Position numbers and translations under genes: made by a program. DNA of 26,971 nucleotides from a virus, in IMG/VR virus record IMGVR_UViG_3300010885_008817, positions 1 to 26,971 of that record, one strand, 5' to 3'. Numbering within the stretch: the first letter of the stretch is position 1; every line of letters begins with the position of its first letter. Below are positions 1 through 8,768 of this stretch, in pieces. The notes below the pieces were generated by a model. It worked only from the letters and a program-made list of their open reading frames with translations. It had not been told where the DNA came from and did not search any database.

Positions 1-528
1 AAGGATTTTATCAGCCGTGTGCAACCTACTATTTTCTTAAACGGAAACCACGATGACCGCCTCGACCAAATCATCCACGGCTCTACTAGTGGTATGATGG
101 TGGACTACTGCCACGACCTCAAGAACGACATCCACAACCATCTCAAGAAGAATGGCTGTAAGAAGATTTACGATTACCACGCTGAGGATGGCGTACACGC
201 TCTTGGTAAGGTCAAGTTCGTACACGGATATACCTGCGGAACTCGTGCTGTAGAGGAACACGCTATCCACTACGCAGAGCCTCAAGGTGCTGTTATTATG
301 GGTCACCTTCATTCTATCCAGCAGACCAACGCTAAGAAACACGGAGGGGCTGTTGGCTTCTCTGGTGGTTGTCTATGCGTCAAGACGATGGACTATAGTA
401 AGAACCGCCTAGCCACCAGTAAGTGGGGGTCAGGCTGGACTTATGGATTTGTCCAAGGGTCGGATTGGAAAGTGTGGCAGGCTCACCGTGTTGGTAAGAA
501 ATTCATTTACTCTATCAAGGGACTATGA
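1..528 (+). CDS. Calcineurin-like metallophosphoesterase, 5' end cut off
   Basis: The reading frame is open from base 1, so the gene starts outside the window; a GTG at 19 is an internal in-frame codon, not a convincing start. Visible motifs are GNHDD (about 43-57), VHG (about 220-228) and GHLH (301-312). These are the central and C-terminal metal-binding motifs of calcineurin-like phosphoesterases; the N-terminal DxH and GDxxD motifs would lie upstream. Family members hydrolyse phosphodiesters or phosphomonoesters using two metal ions, and phages often carry one among DNA-metabolism genes. The true substrate cannot be told from sequence. The stop TGA overlaps the next start as ATGA, so the two genes are co-translated. 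Codons are C/G-ending (AAC, AAG, CAC, GAC) and GC is clearly higher than in the next two genes, which suggests high expression or a different origin. Confidence 0.88.
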   Translation, partial: KDFISRVQPTIFLNGNHDDRLDQIIHGSTSGMMVDYCHDLKNDIHNHLKKNGCKKIYDYHAEDGVHALGKVKFVHGYTCGTRAVEEHAIHYAEPQGAVIMGHLHSIQQTNAKKHGGAVGFSGGCLCVKTMDYSKNRLATSKWGSGWTYGFVQGSDWKVWQAHRVGKKFIYSIKGL

Positions 529-773
529 ACAATTCTAAACTCAAAAAACTTCAAATGCTTGTCAACAAATGGCAAGTTGAAACTCCAGATAAAAACTTTT
601 ATACTGTTCGTCAGTTAGGTAAAATGTGGAATATAAATCAACGAACTGCTTCAACAAGAATTCAACGCTGTATTGAAGCAGGGTTAATTGAAGTAAAGAA
701 TTTTAGAATTAAATCTGGTATGGTTACTAGACCTATTCCGCATTATAAAATATATGAAGCATCTAGAAAGTAA
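525..773 (+). CDS. Small winged-helix DNA-binding protein
   Basis: This 82-aa basic protein starts at an ATG that overlaps the upstream stop (ATGA). Residues 25-58 read as helix-turn-helix: FYTVRQLGKMW, then a turn (NINQ), then a recognition-like helix RTASTRIQRCIEAGLIEV. A basic segment rich in K, R and P follows and could be a wing. The pattern of alternating small and hydrophobic residues ending in 'GLIEV' is typical of MarR/ArsR-like and phage replication-initiator winged helices. Its role could be regulator of the early operon or a DNA-replication accessory protein; the sequence does not decide. A purine-rich AAGGGA lies just upstream of the ATG, inside the previous gene, and is one of few Shine-Dalgarno-like sites in the window. 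Codon use is AT-rich, unlike the preceding phosphoesterase gene. Confidence 0.7.
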   Translation: MNNSKLKKLQMLVNKWQVETPDKNFYTVRQLGKMWNINQRTASTRIQRCIEAGLIEVKNFRIKSGMVTRPIPHYKIYEASRK

Positions 774-948
774 TCATTTAGTTTGTATTAAATGTAATAC
801 CATTTTGTCAGCCCCAGAAGGTGAGAATCAAAAGAATCAATGCAGATGTTCTAATCGTGCTTGGATTCGGAAACTTCCTGAGAAGAGTCTATGGGCTTAT
901 GGAGCGTTAGACCCTCAACAGATTCAGCGTGTGAAGAAGTTGGCTTAA
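754..948 (+). CDS. Small zinc-ribbon protein (CxxC...CxC), DUF7695-like
   Basis: This 64-aa protein starts at an ATG 20 bases inside the end of the winged-helix gene and is read in another frame. It has two cysteine knuckles: CIKC near residue 11 and CRC near residue 30, followed by a conserved-looking YGALD segment near residue 49. This layout (C.KC, then C.C, then Y-G-x-x-D) resembles the small phage proteins grouped as DUF7695, which I recall rather than searched; their function is unknown and they probably bind one zinc. The last 98 bases overlap the 3' end of the opposite-strand lipoprotein gene. It could be a chance frame, but the ordered cysteines and the tight overlap with its upstream neighbour favour a real gene. 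Confidence 0.65.
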   Translation: MKHLESNHLVCIKCNTILSAPEGENQKNQCRCSNRAWIRKLPEKSLWAYGALDPQQIQRVKKLA

Positions 949-1624
949 GTGAAGTGAATACAGTATAAACTATATCACATATAACTATTACAACAGCAGA
1001 ACCTATTACCCATTGAAACCAGAATGTATCAAGTATCCAACAAGATGAAACAGCCAGTCCTCCACCTATTGACAATACAAATCCTCTGAACTTCCAAGTA
1101 ACTGGTGCAAAGGAAATTATTAACAATCCAAGTACAGCAATTCCAGCACCAACACAAGATACCATCCATAGAATTTTATCTTTTATTTCCCTTTGATTAT
1201 TAGCCTCAACGATTTGCAAGGATATCTTTGCCTTATTGAGTTCGGAGTCTTTTTGTACTATTATAGACCTAAGAGTATCAGCATCATTATTTACTTTAAT
1301 CGCTTCTTTTCTGTCTTGTTCAAGGGCAATGATGTTATCTGATGACAATATCTTTTTAAATCTCTCTGTCGTTTCGACAGACGGTTTCGAGATGGCTGAC
1401 AATCTTTCGATTTGATTTTCGACAAGCCCTTTAGGAATTCCTTCAGGTAAGGTTTGAACCACCGCAACAAGGGCTGATACAGATTCTGAAACTTCTTTTT
1501 CAATCTTATTAATGTATATATCTTTTTCATTATTTTCAAGTATGATAGTAGTTGGTGCAGGAATAGATGTGCAACCAATTAATGTTACAAAAGAAAAAAG
1601 CATTATTAGTTTTTGAAAACTCAT
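851..1624 (-). CDS. Membrane lipoprotein with coiled coil and C-terminal membrane segments; possible unimolecular spanin
   Basis: This 257-aa protein is the last gene of the late operon. It opens with a lipoprotein signal: a K5, a hydrophobic stretch and the lipobox LIGC with C18 as the lipidation site. Residues 30-150 are charged and helical, with likely coiled coil around 100-150. Three hydrophobic segments follow at about 151-173, 179-197 and 203-224, and then a polar tail. A lipid anchor at one end, a periplasmic helix and membrane segments at the other end is the layout of unimolecular spanins (T1 gp11 type), which join outer and inner membranes during lysis. Three membrane segments instead of one is atypical, so this is inference. 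It lies directly after the holin-like gene (ATGA overlap). It ends in TAG, the only TAG stop seen here, and its polar tail is encoded antisense to the zinc-ribbon gene. An unrelated lysis or envelope protein is the alternative. Confidence 0.75.
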   Translation of the reverse strand: MSFQKLIMLFSFVTLIGCTSIPAPTTIILENNEKDIYINKIEKEVSESVSALVAVVQTLPEGIPKGLVENQIERLSAISKPSVETTERFKKILSSDNIIALEQDRKEAIKVNNDADTLRSIIVQKDSELNKAKISLQIVEANNQREIKDKILWMVSCVGAGIAVLGLLIISFAPVTWKFRGFVLSIGGGLAVSSCWILDTFWFQWVIGSAVVIVICDIVYTVFTSLKPTSSHAESVEGLTLHKPIDSSQEVSESKHD

Positions 1625-1926
1625 TTATATTGCTGAGTAAATTTATGTTTAACCCATTCAAAAATGTCTGGGGCAAGTGAACCAGCAGAAGCATATATAA
1701 TGCTTTTTAGCATTGGGTCTATGGTAGAAGAGTTAATAGCAAAGTAGCACAGCGTACCTATAATTGCTCCAGCAATTACTTTTCTAATCCAAATAATAGG
1801 TTTAAACTTTTCCTCAGAGATAACCAGCCTAGCAAAAGCACCCAAGCCTCCTAGGACAGCCACTACCCATCCACCCTTTTTAAAATCTTCTGCTGTCTCA
1901 ATCAGAGTTGGGTCTACAGGACTCAT
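1621..1926 (-). CDS. Holin-like small membrane protein
   Basis: This 101-aa protein has a short polar N-terminus, a glycine-rich membrane segment at about 18-37 (VVAVLGGLGAFARLV), a second at about 49-67 (AGAIIGTLCYFAI) and a third, weaker hydrophobic stretch at about 72-90, then a basic tail (KHKFTQQYK). Size, glycine-rich first helix and charged C-terminus fit class I/II phage holins; the pattern is reminiscent of the LydA/phage-holin-3 type, which I state from memory only. Holins form inner-membrane holes that trigger lysis. Position supports this: it follows the last virion gene (ATGA overlap) and precedes the lipoprotein that may act as spanin. No endolysin gene is visible nearby, so it must be elsewhere in the genome or be part of a virion protein. 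Confidence 0.75.
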   Translation of the reverse strand: MSPVDPTLIETAEDFKKGGWVVAVLGGLGAFARLVISEEKFKPIIWIRKVIAGAIIGTLCYFAINSSTIDPMLKSIIYASAGSLAPDIFEWVKHKFTQQYK

Positions 1927-4900
1927 CGTTTAGGTTCCTCTCTTTGAACTCTACGCTTTGCCTGTTCTTCATTTTTGTAAATACCCATTAATTGTTTGTA
2001 AGGATTATATACTCTAAAATTACCATTCTGTTGCATGATTATCCAGCCTAACGCATTACTTAAACTTGAACCATTACTGTATGTTTCAGTCTTCCAAGAA
2101 CGCCATACACTGATATCAGCCTTAGTGTAATCACGCTTAGGCATTTGTACAGGAGGCTTAGGAACCTTAGTAGGAACTACAGGAGGAACTACAGGAGGAA
2201 CTACAGGAGGAACCTTAGGTTGAACTACAGGAGGAACTATAGGAGGAACTACAGGAGGTACTACAGGAGGTACTATTCTAGGTTTACCTGTTTCTGTATC
2301 AATAATAGGTTTTTTGTTTTCATCTATTTCAATTTTATTACCTTCAATATCTATTATATATTTAGTTCCATCTTCTTCTATATAAATCTTTTGTCCATCT
2401 TCAGTAACTTCATGAGTTCCTGTTTCTGTATCTACAACTGATTCATGCACTTCTTCCTGTACAGGATGTTCATCACCAGTAATAAGTTCATATCTTTGAG
2501 TGTTTTCATTCCACATTCCAGCAGTAACTGGATTTCCTTTATTTGTAAGTAGATGACTTGGAGAAACTTTTTTAATATCTCTTTTTAATCCACTAACATT
2601 TGAAACACTTTGTATAGATGTTTCTTCTAAAGATTTAGGTTTCATTACATCTATTTTAACTGAATTCATTCCTTCAAAACCTATTTTAAGTTTCTTCCAT
2701 ATTTGCCAATCAGATAATCCTTCAAGCGGGCTTTTTTTATTATTTTGAATAGACCATTCATTCATTTTTTCTCTCCATTCATTTACATGAATCTTTTCAT
2801 TTGAATTAAGATATCCTACAGGTCTTTCTGGCAACTTATCATTAACACCTTTTTCATTTTGTAAATCTGTTAAAAGAATATCATTTGGGCTTCTTCTTCC
2901 AGCATCAAGAACATTTGTTATTTCATTTATTAATTGATTAAGTATTGTTTTTGTAGGCTTTGATTCTGAAGTTACAAATTGAGATACTGCCTCTGAAACT
3001 TGATAATTTAAATCACTTATATTAGGAAGTAATCCAGCCTTTATTTCTGGAGTTTCAAGTGATTTAAGTAATTCTGGATGTTCAGGAATAAGTGACCATT
3101 GACCCATTAACTGTGGGTCATTAAATAATGCTATTTGAAATTCAGCCGTAGATATAAGCCTATATACACTTGTTAATTTTAATTCTGGTGATTCAAGTTC
3201 AAATCCTTTTGTATTAAGAAATTGATTTAAATATGAATTAGTTGCTGGTGCATTTGCAGAACCACCAGTTCTATTACTAGACATTGCTTGCCTTGCATAA
3301 TCCCAAGGAGAAGTAACAACATATCCTTTTTCCATATCACCTCTCTTTGAAGAAGGGTTTCCTTTTTCAGTATGAGTAGCCTTATTTAATATAATTCCTT
3401 TTGAAGTCCAAGCAGGTTCTATAGCACCAGTTTTTTCATTTTTAATAAATGTATTTTTAAGCATCAATCTTTGCAGTGCAAGTATTCTTGCAAATGCAAC
3501 TTCTGATTTTGGAAGAGTTATTCCATTTGCAATTCTTAATTCAGTTTTAGATATAAATTCATCAACTCCTCTTGCCCATGGTTGTCCTTTGAGGTTAGAA
3601 CCTTTGTCGGGATTATCATTATAAGTAAAAAGAAGATTTTTAAGTTCTGGATTAGCACCAATTGCATGTGCTTCAGCCTGAGCCAATAAAGAATGACCCA
3701 TTTCTTCAAGTGCTGTTCCTTCAAATGAATGACCAGATAAAGCCTGAACTCTTCTTTTGTATTCACTTCCAGAATAATCACCTATGTTGTATTGGCTTTT
3801 TTGTGCAATCCAAGCCTTATCAATTAACTGTGCTAGATTAAGATGAAACGGTTGATGGCTCTTTCTTTCATTTACTACAATTTGAGCAAATCTAAATTTA
3901 GCATCTTTTTCCTGTTCTTGTTCAACGCCATCTTCTGCTTCTTCATCTCCAGAAATTCGTTGTGTTTTTTTCTTTTTTTCTTCTATTTCAATTTTATTAC
4001 CTTCAATCTGTTTTTTAAGATTTGCTGCTTCTCTTATTGATTCTGGGTCTATTGATTCTACAAGTTGTGCATATCTTTCCTGAAGTGTTGATTCTCTAGT
4101 AACCCTTTCTTCATATTGAGTACCTACTGCAATATCTTTTATTCCTCCATGCCAAGTCTTTCCAGAATTAATATGAACAGGAAGACTTAACTGATTATCT
4201 TCAGCCATAGCCATAAGATATTTTGCAATCTTGCTATGATAATCATTTACAACATTAGGATGAACAGAATCACCCATGTCTGTAATATATTTTAATATAT
4301 CTTTAACAAGTACGGTTGATTTTTTCTTTTGATGATAATCTAAATATTGCCAAAGATTATTAACTCTTGGATTAGGAACTGTTGCAAATGGGTCTTTAGT
4401 TCCTCCAGCATGTCCAACTAAACTTTCAAATAAAGTAGGGTCAAACTGCCTTGACTCTATACCAGATGGAAGGTTATATTTTTCGTAAGTTTTAAATGAA
4501 TCTTTAAATGTTTTATATTCTAAACTATCTGGAGAAAGCATTGATTCTTCACCTCCAGCCTCATGCGGAGAATAACGAGTATTAGGGTCTAGTTCATTTC
4601 TAACAAAAAGAGAGTTCTGTTGTTCTCTAAGTCTATGCTCCATTACCATTCTATCTACAGTTACATAATTTTTTGCCGCAAGTTGTTCAGCCTGAAATCT
4701 TGAAAGTCTAGTAAGGTCTGGAAGAGTATAATATTTATCTCCTCTTATTCTTTCATTTGCTTCAGACGCAGGAATTGTTTCAAAAGATTTTTGTCCTACT
4801 TCGTCTTCAACTTCTCTCATTAATGAACCAAACATCTTTCTTCTTATTCCAACAGGTTCTCTTCCAACAAGCATGCCATCCATATATTTAACATTACTAG

Positions 4901-7900
4901 CCCTTAGCCTTTCAGCCATTTCAGAATAAAGAAGTTTGCCAAAACCTTTTCCTGTAAACTTAGGATTATCAACTGTAGAAAATCCAATAGTTGCGGCATC
5001 TTTAAAACGGTCTATATTTGCAGATATTGTAGCAAAAGAACTTCCATTGCTTCCATCCATATCAGGATGATGAAGTTCTATCTTTAATCTATAAGGAGAA
5101 TTTTGAACAAGTTTAATAGTAAGTTTTCCGTCTGGGTCTATCTTGTCTTTATTTAATTCATGAAATTTTCCTAAAAATGAACTTTTCCATTCACTTGATG
5201 CTAAATCATATTTGCGTCCAAATTCACCTGTCTTATCTCCATCATTCATATTAGATGCAAGAAGAACACTTGAAGGTTCTTTCGATGCTATCTTACGCAT
5301 TGCTTCAGCCGCATCATGAGATGTAGGGAATCTGCCTATTTTATTTCCGTTTTCATCAAATGCATCAGTTTGTCCACCTTTGTATTGAATAGCCCTAAAG
5401 CCAGAAGGATGCCAGAATGTTCGTCCATTAGATGTTTCTTCACTATGCATCTCATTTGGAGACCAATTGCGAACTAAATCTCTATAAGCATTGGCATGCG
5501 TATAAGGAAGACTTTGTGACCTAACACGAACATTTGTCATTCGGTTAAGACTAAAATCAAATACGCTAGACATTGAATTTCTTTTAATCTCAGCAAGAGG
5601 AGAATTCAAAAATGTATCAGCCTCTCCTTTTGCAAGACCAAGAGCCTGATGCATTACATTTCTTCTGTCTTCACCTAAGCCATCAGTCCAAAGTTGTGCA
5701 GATGGAACTCTATCAGCATTAACAGTGCCATCAGGATTAAATGCATTTTTAGATGCATTTTCAAGATATCTATAAAAATCAGCCTTAAATTCTGTAGAGT
5801 TTCCATTCCAAAGTTTCTGAGTATTAGTGTCAGCCCACATATTATTCAAACGCAGTTCAATAACTTTATAATCAAGCATGTTAGCCTTGAATGTATAATC
5901 TCCATCTTTGCTAATGGCTATATCAAGACCATACAATAATCCAGTCCTAGATTTAAATGGAACATTCTTTCCCCATATTCTTGATGGATTATTAACATCT
6001 CCAGCCCTTTCAGCAGTCACTCCAATGCCACCAAAATCAATTAGATTACCTTTGATATCTCCAGAAATAACTTTCTGAGCCATCTTAAGTTTGTTTCCAA
6101 ACTCTCTACTCATATGTCCAGAGTTAATCATTTGGTCAACAAGTTCATCACTAAATGGCCCTCTTATCACTCCTTCACCATCAGTAGTAAATGTACGAAG
6201 ATTATCAGGAACACCTATAAGCATCTTATAGATATTCTTTCCTTTAATCTTATTTTCTTTAGCAATTTGTGCTTCTGTGTTATGCCTATAAGTTCCGTCA
6301 GGCTGTTTTGTAAATACACCATCAAGTCCATTACCATCTATAAATCTTTGTCTGGCATCTTTAGACAAAGCATTGATATCAAAAACTCCAGTTTGATTTA
6401 CATGCCTTTCAATTTTAAGCATATCTTTAAAGAATCGTTCCATAGCAGGATTGATAACTCTACTACCCCTATAAGGTTTAAATACTTCATCAATAGGAAC
6501 AAGTCTTTCTATGCCATCTTTATCAGTATATGTTCTGTTAAAATCAAATTCAGGATGGCTGAAGTTCATTCTATCTCTCCAATATTCAGTCCAAGAAAGA
6601 TTTACATTTTCTAAAACTCCACGAATTCCTGGCAAATCTCCAGCATGATATAGCCAATCTATTGGCTTATTCATTACTAGGTGAGAGAAATAATATGCAC
6701 CAAATTCTTCTGCAAGATGTTCAAGAAGCGGTCTTCCACCAAGTTCAGCATCAGCAACCATTTGACCTCCTTCAGTCCATTTATCTTGAGCCATCTGTAG
6801 ACGCTTTAAAGCATCAGCATGTGCTTCAGGATTTTGACTAAATTCAGCGTCAATATATCTTCTGAACATATCATTGACTTCATTCTGTTTTATAACGCCT
6901 CTTTGAATTTCATTACCAGCGTTATCCCTTTCGCCAAGAATTCTGCTTTTAAGTTCAGAAACATAATAATCTTTCATTACGCTTGTGCGTAGAATTGAAT
7001 GCAAAATTTCGTGAGGAAGAGTAGCCCTAGATGCATTATCTGCATTGATATGTATTTGCACAGAACCATTAGCACTGTTTTCAACTACATATCCATTGTT
7101 ATGTTCAAATGTCTTTTGGCTTAATGGCATATCTCCATCAGGAAGAATAGTCATTCCATCATACTTTTCAGGGTCAAGTCCTTTGCTAAGAAGAAACTCT
7201 TTATTTCCTTCATTAGAACGAATATGAATAGATGTATCAGGATGTACTATATCTTTGGCGGCAAGGATTCCATCAAATGAAAATCCTTTTGCATTTGCCC
7301 ATGTTTCTGCATTTCTCCACATGTTAGCCTGAGCAGGAGCAATTTCATCAAGACCTCTAAGTACAAACTGTGCTTCAATGTTAGTACGCATCTTACGAGT
7401 AGCACCAAAAGCATCAGAAGCCAAGCGTCCAGTAGTAGCACCAATAGAACCTAAAGCCAGACCAGCACCAGCACCAGCGGCGGCTCCTTCAGTTCCTTCA
7501 CTCCACCAACCAAGGCCAGCACCAATAGCAGAACCTGTAAAAGCACCCTCTGCTACATGTGTTCCGTAATCTATAAGTGGGTCAAATCCATTTACAAGTT
7601 TAAGCAAGGCTCTTGCCTGAGGAGATATTTCAACACCTCTTTTTGCTGTCTCATTTAATGCTCTTTTAGCATATGAAGCCAAACCACGCTCTCCCTGAAG
7701 AATCTGGTCTCCAATAAGACCAACAGCCTCTCCTATGCCAGAAGCGGCTACAGAAGCCCCATAGGTGGCAGTACCAACCCCTACAGTTGCAGAAGCATAT
7801 GGTATGCTATGTCCCAATGCAGAAGCACTAAGACTGCCCACGCCAGCGGCTTTAAGGCCATTTCTGAAGTCATCTTTAGATACTCCAGCAATAGCCTCAA

Positions 7901-8768
7901 ATCCTTGACCAGCCTTTTCAGCCGCATAATCAAGAGTTCCTCTTGTTGCTTTTCCTACAAATTCAATAGGAAATCCAACTCCATATTTAAGTCCACCGCC
8001 AACAACAAGAGCCTTAAGACCCTGTATTTTAGCAGATACAAGCATAGCCTTTTCGCCAAGACCAACAGCATGTGCGGCTCCGCTTGCAATCCCTCCAAAT
8101 GGAATGAACCAAGAAGGGTCAGCAACATAAGAAGCGGCCTGAACTACATCATTATTAAGAAGGTCTTTATCTTTTATAATAAGACTTGTTTCACCTTTTT
8201 CAAGTTGTCTTCCTTCTCTTAGGAAATTTCTAGCATCAAGAAATTCACGATAAGCCGCATCACTATTTTCTTTAACTCCATTTAATGCATTAAAAAATCT
8301 ACTTTGAGGTGATGTTGAATTAGCACTTTGTGCAAGAATTCCATACATCATTCTTGTTGATTGACCAAAAGCCTCAACAACGCTAGGTGCTAATTTATTG
8401 GTTATATCTGATGGATTGTTAGCAAGAGAACTTCCTGCTTTTGCAAATTGTTGATATATACTTCCAGCCGCACCAGACAAAGAATCAAATACATCTGTTT
8501 CTTTTGTTTTGTAAAAATCATTTAACTTTATCCAATCTTCTTTATTAGGGTCATATACTTGCCCTGCTTCATCAGCGGAAAGCATGTCCTTATAAATTTC
8601 TCCACCGCTTTTAGGGGCAGTTATTTTATCATAAGCATCTTTTCTTTCTTCCTGTGGAAGAGAATTTATGTAAGAATCAACATCTGGATTTCCAGTAAAA
8701 ACTTGTCCTCCAATGTTATTATTATTTACAGGTTCTTCACCCTGAGGACTAGCATATATTTCAGCCAT
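1923..8768 (-). CDS. Giant internal virion/ejection protein with zincin (HEXXH) site and GNAT-like motif
   Basis: This 2281-aa protein is the largest in the window and sits where T7 has gp16. Regions in order: polar N-terminus (1-90); a long Ala/Gly-rich stretch (about 205-460) with several glycine-zipper-like helices that could insert in membranes; a zinc-protease signature HEILH at 586-590 with a likely third ligand in EEFGAYY at 687-693; a stretch around 1255-1330 with GKGFGKLL (1273-1280), which matches the acetyl-CoA loop of GNAT acetyltransferases; a charged coiled-coil-like stretch with KKK and EQEQE runs (1580-1625); a proline-valine repeat (2165-2200); and a small C-terminal domain rich in W, Y and N. 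By analogy with gp16 it is probably packed in the head and ejected to form the envelope channel. I see no lytic transglycosylase motif. Enzymatic roles are inferred from short motifs only. The start ATG lies in TAATG, overlapping the upstream stop; the end overlaps the holin-like start (ATGA). Confidence 0.88.
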   Translation of the reverse strand: MAEIYASPQGEEPVNNNNIGGQVFTGNPDVDSYINSLPQEERKDAYDKITAPKSGGEIYKDMLSADEAGQVYDPNKEDWIKLNDFYKTKETDVFDSLSGAAGSIYQQFAKAGSSLANNPSDITNKLAPSVVEAFGQSTRMMYGILAQSANSTSPQSRFFNALNGVKENSDAAYREFLDARNFLREGRQLEKGETSLIIKDKDLLNNDVVQAASYVADPSWFIPFGGIASGAAHAVGLGEKAMLVSAKIQGLKALVVGGGLKYGVGFPIEFVGKATRGTLDYAAEKAGQGFEAIAGVSKDDFRNGLKAAGVGSLSASALGHSIPYASATVGVGTATYGASVAASGIGEAVGLIGDQILQGERGLASYAKRALNETAKRGVEISPQARALLKLVNGFDPLIDYGTHVAEGAFTGSAIGAGLGWWSEGTEGAAAGAGAGLALGSIGATTGRLASDAFGATRKMRTNIEAQFVLRGLDEIAPAQANMWRNAETWANAKGFSFDGILAAKDIVHPDTSIHIRSNEGNKEFLLSKGLDPEKYDGMTILPDGDMPLSQKTFEHNNGYVVENSANGSVQIHINADNASRATLPHEILHSILRTSVMKDYYVSELKSRILGERDNAGNEIQRGVIKQNEVNDMFRRYIDAEFSQNPEAHADALKRLQMAQDKWTEGGQMVADAELGGRPLLEHLAEEFGAYYFSHLVMNKPIDWLYHAGDLPGIRGVLENVNLSWTEYWRDRMNFSHPEFDFNRTYTDKDGIERLVPIDEVFKPYRGSRVINPAMERFFKDMLKIERHVNQTGVFDINALSKDARQRFIDGNGLDGVFTKQPDGTYRHNTEAQIAKENKIKGKNIYKMLIGVPDNLRTFTTDGEGVIRGPFSDELVDQMINSGHMSREFGNKLKMAQKVISGDIKGNLIDFGGIGVTAERAGDVNNPSRIWGKNVPFKSRTGLLYGLDIAISKDGDYTFKANMLDYKVIELRLNNMWADTNTQKLWNGNSTEFKADFYRYLENASKNAFNPDGTVNADRVPSAQLWTDGLGEDRRNVMHQALGLAKGEADTFLNSPLAEIKRNSMSSVFDFSLNRMTNVRVRSQSLPYTHANAYRDLVRNWSPNEMHSEETSNGRTFWHPSGFRAIQYKGGQTDAFDENGNKIGRFPTSHDAAEAMRKIASKEPSSVLLASNMNDGDKTGEFGRKYDLASSEWKSSFLGKFHELNKDKIDPDGKLTIKLVQNSPYRLKIELHHPDMDGSNGSSFATISANIDRFKDAATIGFSTVDNPKFTGKGFGKLLYSEMAERLRASNVKYMDGMLVGREPVGIRRKMFGSLMREVEDEVGQKSFETIPASEANERIRGDKYYTLPDLTRLSRFQAEQLAAKNYVTVDRMVMEHRLREQQNSLFVRNELDPNTRYSPHEAGGEESMLSPDSLEYKTFKDSFKTYEKYNLPSGIESRQFDPTLFESLVGHAGGTKDPFATVPNPRVNNLWQYLDYHQKKKSTVLVKDILKYITDMGDSVHPNVVNDYHSKIAKYLMAMAEDNQLSLPVHINSGKTWHGGIKDIAVGTQYEERVTRESTLQERYAQLVESIDPESIREAANLKKQIEGNKIEIEEKKKKTQRISGDEEAEDGVEQEQEKDAKFRFAQIVVNERKSHQPFHLNLAQLIDKAWIAQKSQYNIGDYSGSEYKRRVQALSGHSFEGTALEEMGHSLLAQAEAHAIGANPELKNLLFTYNDNPDKGSNLKGQPWARGVDEFISKTELRIANGITLPKSEVAFARILALQRLMLKNTFIKNEKTGAIEPAWTSKGIILNKATHTEKGNPSSKRGDMEKGYVVTSPWDYARQAMSSNRTGGSANAPATNSYLNQFLNTKGFELESPELKLTSVYRLISTAEFQIALFNDPQLMGQWSLIPEHPELLKSLETPEIKAGLLPNISDLNYQVSEAVSQFVTSESKPTKTILNQLINEITNVLDAGRRSPNDILLTDLQNEKGVNDKLPERPVGYLNSNEKIHVNEWREKMNEWSIQNNKKSPLEGLSDWQIWKKLKIGFEGMNSVKIDVMKPKSLEETSIQSVSNVSGLKRDIKKVSPSHLLTNKGNPVTAGMWNENTQRYELITGDEHPVQEEVHESVVDTETGTHEVTEDGQKIYIEEDGTKYIIDIEGNKIEIDENKKPIIDTETGKPRIVPPVVPPVVPPIVPPVVQPKVPPVVPPVVPPVVPTKVPKPPVQMPKRDYTKADISVWRSWKTETYSNGSSLSNALGWIIMQQNGNFRVYNPYKQLMGIYKNEEQAKRRVQREEPKR
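2169..2276 (-). repeat. 12-bp tandem repeat encoding Pro-Pro-Val-Val units
   Basis: Near the 3' end of the giant ejection-protein gene, a 12-base unit (+ strand AGGAGGAACTAC) recurs about eight times, broken by near-copies (ACCTTAGGTTGA, ATAGGAGG). It encodes PPVV units with one PPIV and two Q/K-P variants. Such in-frame 12-mers can gain or lose units by slippage without breaking the frame. The stretch probably forms an extended polyproline-type linker that separates the small C-terminal domain from the rest. Confidence 0.9.

Noticed and set aside
2145-2441. 98-aa + strand frame rich in R, N and Y
   Set aside because: It is the antisense reading of the PPVV tandem repeat; the composition is produced by the repeat, not by selection.
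6114-6614. 166-aa + strand frame opposite the giant ejection gene
   Set aside because: No domain pattern, low-complexity I/S/F-rich composition and location fully inside a convincing gene; a shadow frame. The same applies to the 137-aa frame at 7809-8222.
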